A DNA stretch of 63,053 nt, from the NCBI GenBank assembly GCA_900318175.1, contig ONJQ01000028.1:1-63053 (forward strand). The letters are read 5' to 3'. A program made the position numbers and the translations under genes. Positions within the stretch are counted from its first letter, which is position 1; the number at the start of each line of letters is the position of its first letter. The stretch comes from an uncultured Bacteroidales bacterium (GTDB taxonomy: Bacteria > Bacteroidota > Bacteroidia > Bacteroidales > P3). Under the pieces are notes generated by a model. That model saw only the letters and a list, made by a program, of their open reading frames with translations, was not told where the DNA came from and searched no databases. Positions 35,601 to 45,004 of the stretch are shown here, piece after piece.

Positions 35601-35762
35601 CTATCGTGAGAACACTCCTACCCAAAGGCCTTTCGGCAGGGCTACCATCAGCAGGAAGAGCATTGCCACAATGAACAATCCCAACTTCACCACCGTAACA
35701 AGCACCTTGGAGGCAAATGTTGGCTGTTTTTCTGATTTACGTTCTTCAAATTCTTTTGTCAT
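35601..35762 (-). CDS. 53-residue single-span membrane protein
   Basis: A short frame, ATG at 35762 to TAG at 35601. It encodes a charged N-terminus ('MTKEFEERKSEKQPTFASK'), one long hydrophobic helix ('VLVTVVKLGLFIVAMLFLLM') and a short tail ending 'GLWVGVFSR'. The amphipathic, charge-then-helix organisation and the absence of a better frame in this 475-bp gap support a real gene. No family is recognised. It sits between the fic and glyA genes on the same strand, upstream of fic by about 150 bp. A small inverted repeat (35810-35829) lies upstream of it. Confidence 0.6.
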   Translation of the reverse strand: MTKEFEERKSEKQPTFASKVLVTVVKLGLFIVAMLFLLMVALPKGLWVGVFSR

Positions 35763-35863
35763 TATGGGTCTGGTTGTTTAAGGTTGTTCATTCCTGGTGA
35801 CATGAGTTGATGGTTCATTACCGAACCATTTGCGTTTCACCGCCTGTTGCTCATACAAGAAAT

Positions 35864-35900
35864 CCGGCATCCAAGAACGCGGAGACGTCTTGAATGCCGG
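35864..35900 (-). terminator. Hairpin downstream of glyA
   Basis: CCGGCAT-CAAGA (35864-35876) pairs with TCTTG-ATGCCGG (35888-35900) with one mismatch. On the minus strand it is followed by ATTTCTT, a weak T-tract. Confidence 0.65.
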
Positions 35901-35922
35901 AAAAAACCATATTCATAATATC

Positions 35923-37203
35923 TTACCAAGCGAAGAGCGGGCGGTTCTGCATCATCTCGTTCACTTGTCCGGTGATGCGGGCGCGCACTGCCTCGTCGGT
36001 GGGGTTGCAGAGGACGGTGTCGATCATGTCGACAATCACCTGCATGTCGCCTTCTTTGAGGCCACGAGTGGTGATAGCGGGAGTTCCAACACGCAGACCG
36101 CTGGTCTTGAAGGCGCTGCGGCTGTCGAAAGGAACCATGTTCTTGTTCACAGTGATGTCGGCTGCCACCAGTGCGTTCTCAGCTTCCTTACCAGTCAGTT
36201 CGGGGAACTTGGTGCGGAGGTCGATGAGCATAAGGTGGTTGTCGGTACCGCCGCTGATGACCTTGTAGCCCTTGTTGACAAAGGCCTCGCACATCACCTT
36301 GGCGTTCTTCATCACCTGCTGGATATACTGGTCGTAGCTGTCGGTCAGGGCCTCGCCAAGGGCGACGGCTTTGGCAGCAATGACGTGCTCCAGCGGGCCA
36401 CCCTGCGTGCCGGGGAACACGGCGCTATCCAACAGGGCGCTCATCTTCTTAATCTCACCCTTAGGAGTGGTCTTGCCCCAAGGATTGTCAAAGTCCTGAC
36501 CCATCAGAATCATGCCGCCGCGAGGTCCGCGGAGGGTCTTGTGGGTGGTGGTGGTGACGATGTGGCAATACTTCACGGCGTTGTTCAGATAGCCTTTGGC
36601 GATGAGGCCGCTGGGATGGCTGATGTCGCCCATGAGGATGGCGCCAATCTTGTCAGCGATGGCACGCATGCGCTCCCAATCCCAGTCGCGGCTGTAGGCC
36701 GAGCCGCCACCGATGATGAGCTTGGGACGGAATTCGAGGGCTTTCTTCTCCATGTCTTCATAGTCGACGGTGCCGGTCTCTTCCTTCACCTGGTAGCCAA
36801 CCACCTTGTACATGATGCCCGAGAAATTGACAGGGCTGCCGTGGCTGAGGTGACCACCGTGGTTGAGGTCCATGCCCATGAAGGTGTCGCCAGCGTTAAG
36901 GCAAGCCAGGAACACGGCCATGTTGGCCTGTGCACCGCTGTGGGGCTGCACATTTGCCCAGCAAGCACCGTAGAGCTTCTTGGCGCGCTCGATGGCGATG
37001 GTCTCGCTCTGGTCAACCACTTGGCAACCGCCGTAGTAACGTTTGCCGGGATAGCCTTCGGCATATTTGTTGGTCATGACAGAACCCATGGCTTCCATGA
37101 CCTGGTCGCTCACGAAATTCTCAGAAGCAATCAGCTCAATACCCTTGGTCTGACGTTCACGCTCTTTCTGAATGAGGTCGAAAATTTGCGTATCTCTTTG
37201 CAT
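35923..37203 (-). CDS. glyA: Serine hydroxymethyltransferase
   Basis: A 426-residue PLP enzyme. '[19 protein letters not shown]' is the N-terminal signature. The PLP lysine is in '[19 protein letters not shown]', followed by '[19 protein letters not shown]'. It converts serine plus tetrahydrofolate to glycine plus methylene-THF in the cytosol. Length and motifs are standard. It has its own promoter at 37246-37253 and a downstream hairpin. The long open frame on the opposite strand is a shadow of this gene. Confidence 0.97.
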   Translation of the reverse strand: MQRDTQIFDLIQKERERQTKGIELIASENFVSDQVMEAMGSVMTNKYAEGYPGKRYYGGCQVVDQSETIAIERAKKLYGACWANVQPHSGAQANMAVFLACLNAGDTFMGMDLNHGGHLSHGSPVNFSGIMYKVVGYQVKEETGTVDYEDMEKKALEFRPKLIIGGGSAYSRDWDWERMRAIADKIGAILMGDISHPSGLIAKGYLNNAVKYCHIVTTTTHKTLRGPRGGMILMGQDFDNPWGKTTPKGEIKKMSALLDSAVFPGTQGGPLEHVIAAKAVALGEALTDSYDQYIQQVMKNAKVMCEAFVNKGYKVISGGTDNHLMLIDLRTKFPELTGKEAENALVAADITVNKNMVPFDSRSAFKTSGLRVGTPAITTRGLKEGDMQVIVDMIDTVLCNPTDEAVRARITGQVNEMMQNRPLFAW

Positions 37204-37245
37204 ATCAATTTTGTATTTAATTAATTATATGTTATTTCAATTCTG

Positions 37246-37253
37246 CAAATATA
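37246..37253 (-). promoter_or_regulatory. -7 box for glyA
   Basis: TATATTTG followed by CA on the minus strand, preceded by AAAAAGCG, 42 nt before the start codon. Confidence 0.65.
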
Positions 37254-37318
37254 CGCTTTTTTTCTCAATTAAACAAAATTCCGCTGTCGAAAAGAAAAAA
37301 AGTATCTGCAACTCCACT

Positions 37319-37411
37319 CGTTGTAGGTCATTTCTTACACATGCAACCCATCATTTATCCAAGGAAAAAGGAACAAATGTTAGAGAAATGAGGAACAACT
37401 GACCTACAACG
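37319..37411. repeat. Dispersed repeat copy B inside a 93-bp element with inverted ends
   Basis: The ends CGTTGTAGGTCA (37319-37330) and TGACCTACAACG (37400-37411) are perfect 12-bp inverted repeats. The interior carries the same CATCATTTATCC block and the ACAAATGTTAGAGAA core as copy A. It lies in the glyA-GH3 divergent gap (37204-37517). The structure resembles a very small non-autonomous element or a conserved regulatory hairpin. Confidence 0.65.
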
Positions 37412-37487
37412 ACCGAACCAAGGGCGAGGAAAGAGGGACCGTAAGGCGGGCGAGTAACAAAAAGTTGGCTATGTCGGATTTTTGATG

Positions 37488-37495
37488 TATTTTTG
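37488..37495 (+). promoter_or_regulatory. -7 box for the GH3/beta-lactamase fusion gene
   Basis: TATTTTTG followed by CAGC, 22 nt before the ATG at 37518; it also excludes an upstream ATG at 37482 as the start. Confidence 0.65.
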
Positions 37496-37517
37496 CAGCA
37501 AAATTTTTGGTTACGAT

Positions 37518-39887
37518 ATGATGAGGAAAATCTTTGTATTGATGTGTGTTGCAGTGCTGGTAGGCATGGGCGCAACCCAAGGGCAAGTGCGCGGAATGAA
37601 GCGTTCGGCCCGCAAGGGAGGCGCAATATCGACCCAAGTGCGACGCTCCAGCCCCCGCATGGCCACTGCCTGGATTGACGCAACGATGAGGGACATGACC
37701 CTGCAACAAAAGGTTGCACAGCTGATGGTAATCCGCGTGCCTTTGGACCTGGAGGGTGAGAGATTGGAGGATTTCGAGCACTTGCTGGGCGAGACCGAGG
37801 TGGGAGGAGTCTGTTTCTTTGTGGGCAGGGCCTACAAGACGCTACCCCTCATCCGTCGTTTCCAAACGCTCAGCCGGGTGCCCCTGCTGGTTTGCATCGA
37901 TGCCGAATGGGGCTTGGGCATGCGGCTGAAGGACTGCTATTCCTTCCCGCAGAACGGCGACCTCGGGCTGCTGCCCCGCGAGATGGACACCCTGGTCTAC
38001 GACATGGGGCGCGAAATCGGAGCCCAGTGCCGCCACATGGGCATCCATGTCAATTTCGCCCCTGTGGTGGACGTGAACAGCAACCCCAACAACCCCGTCA
38101 TCGGGCCGCGCTCGTTCAGCGACAATCCCCAGCGTGTTGCCGAACTGGGCATACAGTACATGCGCGGATTGCAGAGCCAAGGAGTCATGGCTGTGGCCAA
38201 GCACTTCCCCGGCCATGGCGACACGGAGACGGACAGCCACGTCGACCTCCCCGTCATCAACCACACGCGCCAATATATGGACACGGTGGACCTCTACCCT
38301 TTCCGACGGCTGATTGAGGCCGGTGTGGAGGGTGTGATGACCGCCCACCTGCAAGTGAACGCCTACGAAAAGGAGAAGAACCACCCCTCGTCACTCTCAG
38401 CGCGCGTGGTGAGCGACCTGCTGCGCGAACAGCTGCATTTTGACGGCCTCGTCATCACGGACGGTCTGGACATGAAGGGCGTGACCAAATACTATAAAGA
38501 CGGGCAGGAGTCACTGGCAGCACTGCTGGCCGGGAGCGACATCCTGCTGCTTCCGCCCGACGTGCCAAAAGCCATCAGCACGATATGCCAAGCCGCCGAG
38601 AACGACCAGGACCTGCAAAAGCTTATTGACATGCGCTGCCGCCGCGTGCTGCGCAGCAAATACTACCACGGCTGCGCCGACCTTCAGCCGGACTCGTGGC
38701 GCGTGCCCAACAAGGCTGACAGTCTGCGCTGCGACTCGATAGTGCGTGCCATGCAGCTGTCCACCCACACTCGCATTGACAGTCTGGTCACCGAAGGCAT
38801 TGCCAAAGGTGCCTATCCCGGGTGCCAGGTGCTGGCCATGCAGAACGGGAGACTGCTCTACCGCAAAGCTTTTGGCCACCTGACCTACGACAGCGGCGCA
38901 CCCGCAGTGACGATGAACACCATCTACGACCTTGCATCAGTGACCAAGATGGTATCCACCACCCTTGCCGTGATGAAACTGGTGGAGACCGGCCGCGTGA
39001 AGCTGAACGACCCGCTGAGCCGTTACCTCCCCTATCTGAAGCACACCGACAAGGAGAAGATTACCGTCTTGCAGGCACTGAGCCATACGGGCAGACTGAA
39101 AGCCTTCGACGCCTACTGGCGGAAAGCCCAGAGCGCAGACGACCCCTTGGCCAGCGTCATCGAGCAGGTGACGGCCACACCCCTGCTGCCCAAGGCCGAA
39201 TATGTCTACAGTGACCTCGGTTTCATCCTGCTGGGGCAGTTGGTGCAACAGGTTTCCGGCCAGCGTCTGGACATTTTTGTGGAGCGCCACTTCTACGGCC
39301 CCATGGGCTTGACCCACACCCACTATAACCCCACAGAGCACGGCATTGACACCAACTTGATTGCTCCCACGGAGATGGATGAACACTACCGCCACCGCTT
39401 GGTGCGCGGAGTGGTGCACGACGAGAATGCCTACGCTATGGGCGGGGTGTCCGGCCACGCGGGCGTATTCAGCACTGCCGACGACGTGGCCAAGCTGTTG
39501 CAGATGCTGCTCAACGGCGGCACCTACAACGGCAAGCGTTATCTGCGCAAAGAGACCATCGACATGTTCAACCAGCGGCATTTCGCCATGCTGGGATGCC
39601 GCCGCGGACTGGGGTTCGACAAGCCTTTGATTCACGGCGCCGGCGGGAGTTGCTGCGACGAGGCTTCGCAGAGTAGCTTTGGCCACACGGGCTTTACTGG
39701 CACCATGGTGTGGGTGGACCCAGAATGCGGGCTCATCTATGTGTTCCTCTCCAACCGTGTCTGCCCCAATGCCCACCCCAACAAACTGGCACAAATGAAC
39801 ATCCGCACCAATGTGCAGAGCGAGTTGTACAAAGCCCTGCGTGGCAACCAAAAAGGTGCCGGACTTGCCCAATTCGGCAACCGGTAG
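37518..39887 (+). CDS. GH3 beta-N-acetylglucosaminidase fused to a beta-lactamase-type serine hydrolase
   Basis: A 789-residue exported protein. After the signal region, residues about 45-380 are a GH3 domain of the NagZ type: 'AVAKHFPGHGDTETDSHVDL' carries the Asp239/His241 dyad loop, and 'GLVITDGLDMKGV' supplies the nucleophile Asp. Residues about 410-780 are a class-C beta-lactamase/DD-peptidase fold with Ser474-x-x-Lys477 ('SVTK'), 'YVYSDLGFILLG' as the Tyr motif and 'FGHTGFTGT' as the third motif. The pairing suggests coordinated attack on peptidoglycan fragments, removing GlcNAc and acting on peptide or ester bonds. Such fusions occur in Bacteroidota. It is monocistronic with a strong terminator. 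Confidence 0.92.
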   Translation: MMRKIFVLMCVAVLVGMGATQGQVRGMKRSARKGGAISTQVRRSSPRMATAWIDATMRDMTLQQKVAQLMVIRVPLDLEGERLEDFEHLLGETEVGGVCFFVGRAYKTLPLIRRFQTLSRVPLLVCIDAEWGLGMRLKDCYSFPQNGDLGLLPREMDTLVYDMGREIGAQCRHMGIHVNFAPVVDVNSNPNNPVIGPRSFSDNPQRVAELGIQYMRGLQSQGVMAVAKHFPGHGDTETDSHVDLPVINHTRQYMDTVDLYPFRRLIEAGVEGVMTAHLQVNAYEKEKNHPSSLSARVVSDLLREQLHFDGLVITDGLDMKGVTKYYKDGQESLAALLAGSDILLLPPDVPKAISTICQAAENDQDLQKLIDMRCRRVLRSKYYHGCADLQPDSWRVPNKADSLRCDSIVRAMQLSTHTRIDSLVTEGIAKGAYPGCQVLAMQNGRLLYRKAFGHLTYDSGAPAVTMNTIYDLASVTKMVSTTLAVMKLVETGRVKLNDPLSRYLPYLKHTDKEKITVLQALSHTGRLKAFDAYWRKAQSADDPLASVIEQVTATPLLPKAEYVYSDLGFILLGQLVQQVSGQRLDIFVERHFYGPMGLTHTHYNPTEHGIDTNLIAPTEMDEHYRHRLVRGVVHDENAYAMGGVSGHAGVFSTADDVAKLLQMLLNGGTYNGKRYLRKETIDMFNQRHFAMLGCRRGLGFDKPLIHGAGGSCCDEASQSSFGHTGFTGTMVWVDPECGLIYVFLSNRVCPNAHPNKLAQMNIRTNVQSELYKALRGNQKGAGLAQFGNR

Positions 39888-39907
39888 ACCCCCAACCGAA
39901 ACAAAAA

Positions 39908-39937
39908 GGGCGCAACCGCAACGGTTGCGCCCTTTTT
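39908..39937. terminator. Bidirectional terminator after the GH3 fusion gene
   Basis: A perfect 10-bp GGGCGCAACC/GGTTGCGCCC stem, loop GCAAC, with TTTTT after it and AAAAA before it. It serves the convergent DnaJ-like gene as well. Confidence 0.93.
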
Positions 39938-39961
39938 GTTGGCAGAAGGCTGCGACGCGGT

Positions 39962-40831
39962 TCACTTCATGCCGCGGGCAGTCTTGATTTGCTCGTAGGC
40001 CTCGTTGATTTCGCGGAATTGTGCTTCGGCGTTTTTCTTCACCTCCTCGCCCATTGATTCCACCTTGTCAGGGTGGTATTTCATGGCCATGCGACGGTAG
40101 GCTTTCTTCACCTCGTCGTCGGTAGCGCTGCTATCAAGCCCCAGCACTTTATAGGGGTCGCGGTAGGTGGAGGAAGAGGAGGTCGAGCCGGAATAGGAGC
40201 GTGAATAGCCCGAACCGTAGGATGAGCCGCCGCCAAAGCCTCCCCCATAGCGGGATGAGACGTGGCGGGTGAAGATGGAAACATAGTCGCGCATGTTGAT
40301 TCCCAAAAGGTTGGAGATGGTTCGAAGGGTGGCGTTCTCGGTGTTGGAATAGTTTCCGTCGGCCACTGCCAAACCGAAGAGGAAGTCGACCATGTGGTAT
40401 CGGGTTGTGTAGTCGGTGTTGGGCTTTATCTGCCCGCAAACGGCGTTAAGGTCAATGTGGGTCTCGGGTTTGACAAGGTCGCGCAGTATGGCAAGGAGGG
40501 ATTTGCCTTTCTCCTCGCCATAGTTTTTCAGGAGGAACTGCTTGACATAGTCTAACTCGGTGCGACGCACTTCGCCGTCGGACTTCATGACGGAGGCAAT
40601 GAGGACCAGCAAAGCCACGTCGATGTCTTCCCGCGTGCCTGTGTTACGGTATGAGCCGTGATGGCCGCTTTGGGCGTTGCCGCTGTTCATGTTGTAACTG
40701 TTGTTGCCCAGCCGGGGGGAGCCTTTGCTGACGCCTTCGATGATTCGGCCCAAAAGGAAGCCCATCAAAGCCCCTATGGGGCCACTGGAAGCCCAGCCTA
40801 AGCCGGTGAGAATCCATTTGTATATACTCAT
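39962..40831 (-). CDS. TerB/DjlA-like protein with C-terminal J domain
   Basis: A 289-residue protein. A glycine-rich N-terminal hydrophobic stretch ('[20 protein letters not shown]') may anchor it. A TerB-like helical domain follows (about 70-175, '[20 protein letters not shown]'), then a Ser/Gly/Tyr-rich linker and a J domain (about 220-289) with the HPD motif ('AMKYHPDKV'). The layout is that of DjlA, a membrane-linked co-chaperone that stimulates DnaK. It begins 9 nt after the M6 protease gene and is last in that operon. Confidence 0.88.
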   Translation of the reverse strand: MSIYKWILTGLGWASSGPIGALMGFLLGRIIEGVSKGSPRLGNNSYNMNSGNAQSGHHGSYRNTGTREDIDVALLVLIASVMKSDGEVRRTELDYVKQFLLKNYGEEKGKSLLAILRDLVKPETHIDLNAVCGQIKPNTDYTTRYHMVDFLFGLAVADGNYSNTENATLRTISNLLGINMRDYVSIFTRHVSSRYGGGFGGGSSYGSGYSRSYSGSTSSSSTYRDPYKVLGLDSSATDDEVKKAYRRMAMKYHPDKVESMGEEVKKNAEAQFREINEAYEQIKTARGMK

Positions 40832-40840
40832 GTTATTGTG

Positions 40841-42481
40841 TTATTTAATTGTGAGTTTCTGTGTGTGTCGAGCGGTATGTGTGGTGACGGCGATGAGGTA
40901 GACCGAAGGGGTCAGACTGGCGGTGTTCAACTGCAGGGTGCGCTCCGTGATTGTGCGGTGAAGGACCCTGTGCCCAAGCATGTCGAACAGCTCAACTTGG
41001 CACTCCTGTCCCTCAAGCCATGAGGGGGGAAGGGCGAGAGTCACCTCGCCGTGGGCGGGATTGGGGAAGAGCCTGGGAGCCTCGGCAGTCTCGTGAGCAT
41101 CGGAGCCTATACCCTCGTCGAGGAATTGAACGGAGAAGCTGCATGTGCTCTCGTTGGGTGTGATGCCATAGAGGCGGAACGACCTTTCCGGGGTTCCGTC
41201 GGCCAAGTAGGGATGTGGGTCGGTATCGGGGCCGAACTCCGCGGTGCCAAGGTCGGGAGAAAAGAGCGCCCTCATGCGTGAGCCGTCGATGGTGTCAATA
41301 GTGCTGCCGGGACGGAAGGTCCAATAGGTGTTGGGAATTGTGTAGAAGTCGTAGAAGCCATTCCCTCCCCAATGGATGGTGCAGGAAGAGGTGTCCATCC
41401 AACGACCTATGACAAGCCCGTCGCAAAGCAAGCCCGTCTCAAAGGGGTCGCCCCTGCGGCGGTATTCAATCGTATACCATTGGTTGGAGTCTATGGCCGA
41501 CGGGATGTAGTAGAGATTGTTCTCGGCATGGCCGCCACTGCTGCTGATGGTGTAGGTGCCGTCGTGCGTAATGCGGACGGGGTCGCCTGTCAGGTGCAGG
41601 AACTTGTGCTTGTAGATGGCTGAGGGCTGGACGTTGGCCCCGCCCATAATGTCGTAGGGGACAGGGACGATGTCAGTGTGCACGTTGTAATGATACAGGT
41701 CAGGCAACCCGATGGAGTGGCACATCTCGTGGCAGAAGGTACGGATGGAAAAATAGGCCGGACCCGACCCCTCAAACTCGAAGTTGAAGGCATCGATGCG
41801 TTTCCCGTTGATGGTTGCGGGTTCGGGGACCGAATCGTGCGGGAAAAACTCCATGTGCGGCCACAGCAGCTCGGCCCAGCCCTCCACATTGCCCTGCACG
41901 ATGATGGAGAGATTGTCGACCGTGCCATTCCCGTCGCCATCCAACTCATGTTCCGGACTCACCAAGCCGAGCGAGTCGACATACCGTACAGCACGGGCAA
42001 TCAACTCGGCCTCCCTTCGCGAGATGCCTATCAGCGGATTGGGCGTAGTGTAGCCCATGGGGTTCACCTCGCTGTAGGGCTTGAAATAGCCGCGAGGATG
42101 GCTGTCGACGTATGAGACGATACGGTTGCCGCTATTCTGCATGGCAAAGACCGTGTTGAAATGAATCTGACCGTAAGAGACAGTCTCGAAGAAATGCGCC
42201 ACACTGACAGCCGAATCGGTGAACATTGACTGGAAAGTGGACAGGGGTGTGACGATTTCGGGATCGTCAGCAAAGCGGACAAAGAGGACGAGATTCGTGT
42301 AATCCCTGTTCACAGTGTCCGACTTCGAGCCGTCGCCCTCCGCCACCATCCCGCCGGAGAGGCAGGCGGCTGGAATCTCATCGCGCATGCCGCCATCTCT
42401 GCCCTCCTCAGTCGCATTGGCCGACACTGTCGCGCTGGCCAGCAAAGCGGTCATTAGCAATATCGTTTTTTTCATGTTCAT
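40841..42481 (-). CDS. M6-family metalloprotease with T9SS type A sorting domain
   Basis: A 546-residue secreted protease. The signal peptide covers about residues 1-22. The catalytic motif 'FCHEMCHSIGLPDLY' (HExxHxxGxxD, 251-261) and 'YDIMGG' (the Met turn) identify an immune-inhibitor-A-like M6 peptidase. 'ELDGDGNGTVDNL' at 179-191 resembles a calcium-binding loop. The last 75 residues ('RLFPNPAHGEVTLAL', then 'QVELFDMLGHRVLHRTI') form a T9SS type A signal. It probably degrades host or dietary protein outside the cell. It starts at the base next to the DUF748 stop codon. Confidence 0.92.
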   Translation of the reverse strand: MNMKKTILLMTALLASATVSANATEEGRDGGMRDEIPAACLSGGMVAEGDGSKSDTVNRDYTNLVLFVRFADDPEIVTPLSTFQSMFTDSAVSVAHFFETVSYGQIHFNTVFAMQNSGNRIVSYVDSHPRGYFKPYSEVNPMGYTTPNPLIGISRREAELIARAVRYVDSLGLVSPEHELDGDGNGTVDNLSIIVQGNVEGWAELLWPHMEFFPHDSVPEPATINGKRIDAFNFEFEGSGPAYFSIRTFCHEMCHSIGLPDLYHYNVHTDIVPVPYDIMGGANVQPSAIYKHKFLHLTGDPVRITHDGTYTISSSGGHAENNLYYIPSAIDSNQWYTIEYRRRGDPFETGLLCDGLVIGRWMDTSSCTIHWGGNGFYDFYTIPNTYWTFRPGSTIDTIDGSRMRALFSPDLGTAEFGPDTDPHPYLADGTPERSFRLYGITPNESTCSFSVQFLDEGIGSDAHETAEAPRLFPNPAHGEVTLALPPSWLEGQECQVELFDMLGHRVLHRTITERTLQLNTASLTPSVYLIAVTTHTARHTQKLTIK

Positions 42482-44509
42482 TTATCTCGTTTCTATTTTT
42501 ACAACATAACCCTCGTCGCTGTGAGTGTCGTCGCAGAGGGCCTCGCTGATGCTGAGTTGTCCCTCGGCCACGCCCAACTCGGCCAGATGGTGACGCAGTA
42601 TCCTGTTGCGCCGCTCGTGGTTCTCCGCCGCCCGCTGCCCGCCGTCGGGACGGGAATAGAGGCAGAAATCCAGCGTAACGCTCTCATCCACCTTGGCCAG
42701 CTCCGCCACCCTGTCAATCTGGTAGAACTGCTCCGACGTGAAGTCGTGCTCGTCGGCATCCACCGCAATCCAGACGTTCCCATCCGCATCCAGAGCCACA
42801 CTGTCCGAAGTTCCCAGCGGCGAGGTGGCCACCTTCACAATCAAGTTGCCCAGCGTCTTCCACACCAGTTTCATATAGTTGAACTTTGGGTTGTCCACAT
42901 TACCGCTCACCGGCACCGGCAGCAGTACCTTCTCGTCCTTATCCTTCAGCACGTAGAGGGCTGCACGCACAGGCAGGTGCAGTTGCGGCTTCACATCCGC
43001 GCGCTTCTCGCCCAGGGTCGGCTTGAAAATATCTATCTTGTTGTCGCCCTTCAGCTCGCTGTTGCGGATAGTGTTCAGACTGGTGAAACTAAACACACCG
43101 TCCGAGAACGGCATGCCGAAATAGGCCACCATGTAAGGGCTCAAATCCGTCAGGTGCAGATTCTTCACGCTCAGCATCAGCCGTTGGTTCAGTTTCCAGT
43201 CGCTGATGTTGCCCTCCCAGTTCACCATTGCCTTGCCTCCGCTGGGCAGTGTCGCCATCAGGCGGGCGTTGTTCGCACCGCTGGTCGACAGGTTCTCGGC
43301 CGACAGCCGCACATCCTTCACCGCAAACTCAAACTCGTCCGGCAGTGTGTGGTCCGCCAGTGTCACGCTCACATCCCTTAGCGACAGCTTGCCCACGCGC
43401 AGGTGCAACGGTCTCTGAGCCGCCTTCGCGCTGTCCGTCTCGGGCTCCTCGGCCTCCTGAGGCTCGGGTTGCGCAGCCTCTTGCCCTGCGGGCTGCTGCC
43501 GCAGCAGCCGGCTCAGCGTGTTCGTCCCGTCGGCAAAAAGCTCATAGCGCACCTTAAGCCCCTCTACCTCCACGCCGTTAATGTCATACACATTCTTCCC
43601 TGGCACCATCCGCTCCACATCTACCCCCAAGTGGCCCAGTTGCACCACAGGCCCCTGACTGAGGTCTCTCATCTCCGCGTCGTCCACCCCTGCCCACAGC
43701 CTCAGGTCCACATCGCTTAGGCTGTCCAGCTGCCCCCTGGCCTCGGCCCGAAGCGCAAGGCGTCCCTTAAGGCCGCCCACCTGCGCCGCCTCCGCCACGT
43801 AGGGACGCAACTGCTCCAGTGCAAAGCCCTCGATGGCCACCGCCGCGTCGAAGCGGTTCGTCGTGCCGTCTACCGCCGCGCTGGCCGTCAGCCTGCCGCC
43901 GCCGTCAAACGCCAGCGTCAGGCCCGCATCCGTGCCCTCGCTCCCCCCGATGGTGAGGTCCGGCACCTTCAGGTTCAGGTCGTTCATCCCCGTGCGGCTG
44001 CCACGCTGCGCGTCCGTGTAGCCCAAGCGTCCGCCCACCAGCTCCACATTGTGCAGACTCACCGCCCAGCCGCCACCTGTCGTATCCTGTTCCGTGTCGG
44101 CCGCAGTGTCGGCCTGTTGGAAATGCTCGATAATGCTCGTGAAGTTAAAGCCTTTCCCCTCCCGGCGCACCTCCACCTGCAAGCCCTCCACTTGCAGCCG
44201 GCGCACCTGCACCCTGCGACCCACGGCGCGCAGCAGGCTCACATCCACCCTCAGCCGGTCGAACCCCGCGAACCTTTCCTTGCCGTCATCCTCATACACA
44301 GTCAGCCCATTCACCCTCACGCTACCCGTGAATAGGTTCAGCCCCACGCGCTCCACAGTCACCCTGCGCCCCACAAGCTCCTCGCCGTGGCCGTTCAGAT
44401 AGGAGCTTGCCACCCGTCCGCCGAACAGCGAGCCGCACGCAAGAAGCAAAACCACCAGTGCCAACACACCTGCCAGCACCAAGACAAACACCCTGACCAA
44501 CTTTTTCAT
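42482..44509 (-). CDS. DUF748/AsmA-like envelope protein
   Basis: A 675-residue protein anchored by one N-terminal helix ('LVRVFVLVLAGVLALVVLLL'). It then has an AsmA-like beta-rich body: 'VGRRVTVERVGLNLFTGSVR' opens the repeat-like groove, and 'LQVEGLQVEVRREGKGFNFT' follows. Later 'LTDLSPYMVAYFGMPFSDGV' and the acidic C-terminal region complete the DUF748 family pattern. AsmA-type proteins span the periplasm and are linked to lipid transport and outer-membrane assembly. The start at 44509 is chosen because it begins the membrane anchor. It is first in an operon with the M6 protease and the DnaJ-like gene. Confidence 0.85.
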   Translation of the reverse strand: MKKLVRVFVLVLAGVLALVVLLLACGSLFGGRVASSYLNGHGEELVGRRVTVERVGLNLFTGSVRVNGLTVYEDDGKERFAGFDRLRVDVSLLRAVGRRVQVRRLQVEGLQVEVRREGKGFNFTSIIEHFQQADTAADTEQDTTGGGWAVSLHNVELVGGRLGYTDAQRGSRTGMNDLNLKVPDLTIGGSEGTDAGLTLAFDGGGRLTASAAVDGTTNRFDAAVAIEGFALEQLRPYVAEAAQVGGLKGRLALRAEARGQLDSLSDVDLRLWAGVDDAEMRDLSQGPVVQLGHLGVDVERMVPGKNVYDINGVEVEGLKVRYELFADGTNTLSRLLRQQPAGQEAAQPEPQEAEEPETDSAKAAQRPLHLRVGKLSLRDVSVTLADHTLPDEFEFAVKDVRLSAENLSTSGANNARLMATLPSGGKAMVNWEGNISDWKLNQRLMLSVKNLHLTDLSPYMVAYFGMPFSDGVFSFTSLNTIRNSELKGDNKIDIFKPTLGEKRADVKPQLHLPVRAALYVLKDKDEKVLLPVPVSGNVDNPKFNYMKLVWKTLGNLIVKVATSPLGTSDSVALDADGNVWIAVDADEHDFTSEQFYQIDRVAELAKVDESVTLDFCLYSRPDGGQRAAENHERRNRILRHHLAELGVAEGQLSISEALCDDTHSDEGYVVKIETR

Positions 44510-44604
44510 ACAGCCTGAAATATTATCGATAATTAGAAAAAAACATTCACTATCAATGTCTTTGGAGTACCCACTTAACACGGGAATGCTCCTCCGCCAC
44601 GTTG

Positions 44605-44612
44605 CAAAAATA
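44605..44612 (-). promoter_or_regulatory. -7 box for the DUF748 operon
   Basis: TATTTTTG followed by CA on the minus strand, 95 nt upstream of the ATG at 44509. Confidence 0.6.
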
Positions 44613-44909
44613 GCACTTTTTTTCCATCCCCGCAAACCCTTGCGGCATTTTTTCACACTTACCTCCCATCCCTCCGCAGACCCACGCAACGCATCGGCAT
44701 GCAAATCCCACCCCTATGGACAGGAGAAGGCTAAGAAAGCAGTGCCATGCGGCAGCAAAGATGATGCCCTCAGCGCGACAAATCGTTTTTGCCAATTGCA
44801 ACAACGTTTCAGTACATCCCAATCCATTTTATGGCCAATACGCCACATTTTTCACCCCCTTTCCCTTGGCTTGCAACAAATTTTTCCTCAGCGATTCGAA
44901 AAAAAATCG

Positions 44910-44917
44910 TACCTTTG
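44910..44917 (+). promoter_or_regulatory. -7 box for the 45005-47043 operon
   Basis: TACCTTTG followed by CAG, preceded by AAAAAATCG, 87 nt before the ATG at 45005. Confidence 0.6.
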
Positions 44918-45004
44918 CAGTCTGCAGTATGTTGGTTTATCTCCACACACACTGCAAACAACGCTCTGATAAATAAAACATTAGTATTATAAACTCAACA
45001 GAAA

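Larger units (their letters stand above)
44510..45004. other. Divergent intergenic region without a gene
   Basis: 495 bp between the DUF748 gene and the small membrane protein gene. It contains the two outward promoters at 44605-44612 (-) and 44910-44917 (+). Short frames on both strands lack start signals, composition or homology that would support a gene. Confidence 0.6.

Noticed and set aside
35830-37224. 464-codon open frame on the plus strand
   Set aside because: Antisense shadow of glyA; no start signal and His/Val-rich composition typical of shadows.
44556-44969. 137-codon plus-strand frame in the 44510-45004 gap
   Set aside because: It runs through both promoter boxes and has no domain or codon pattern like the neighbours.
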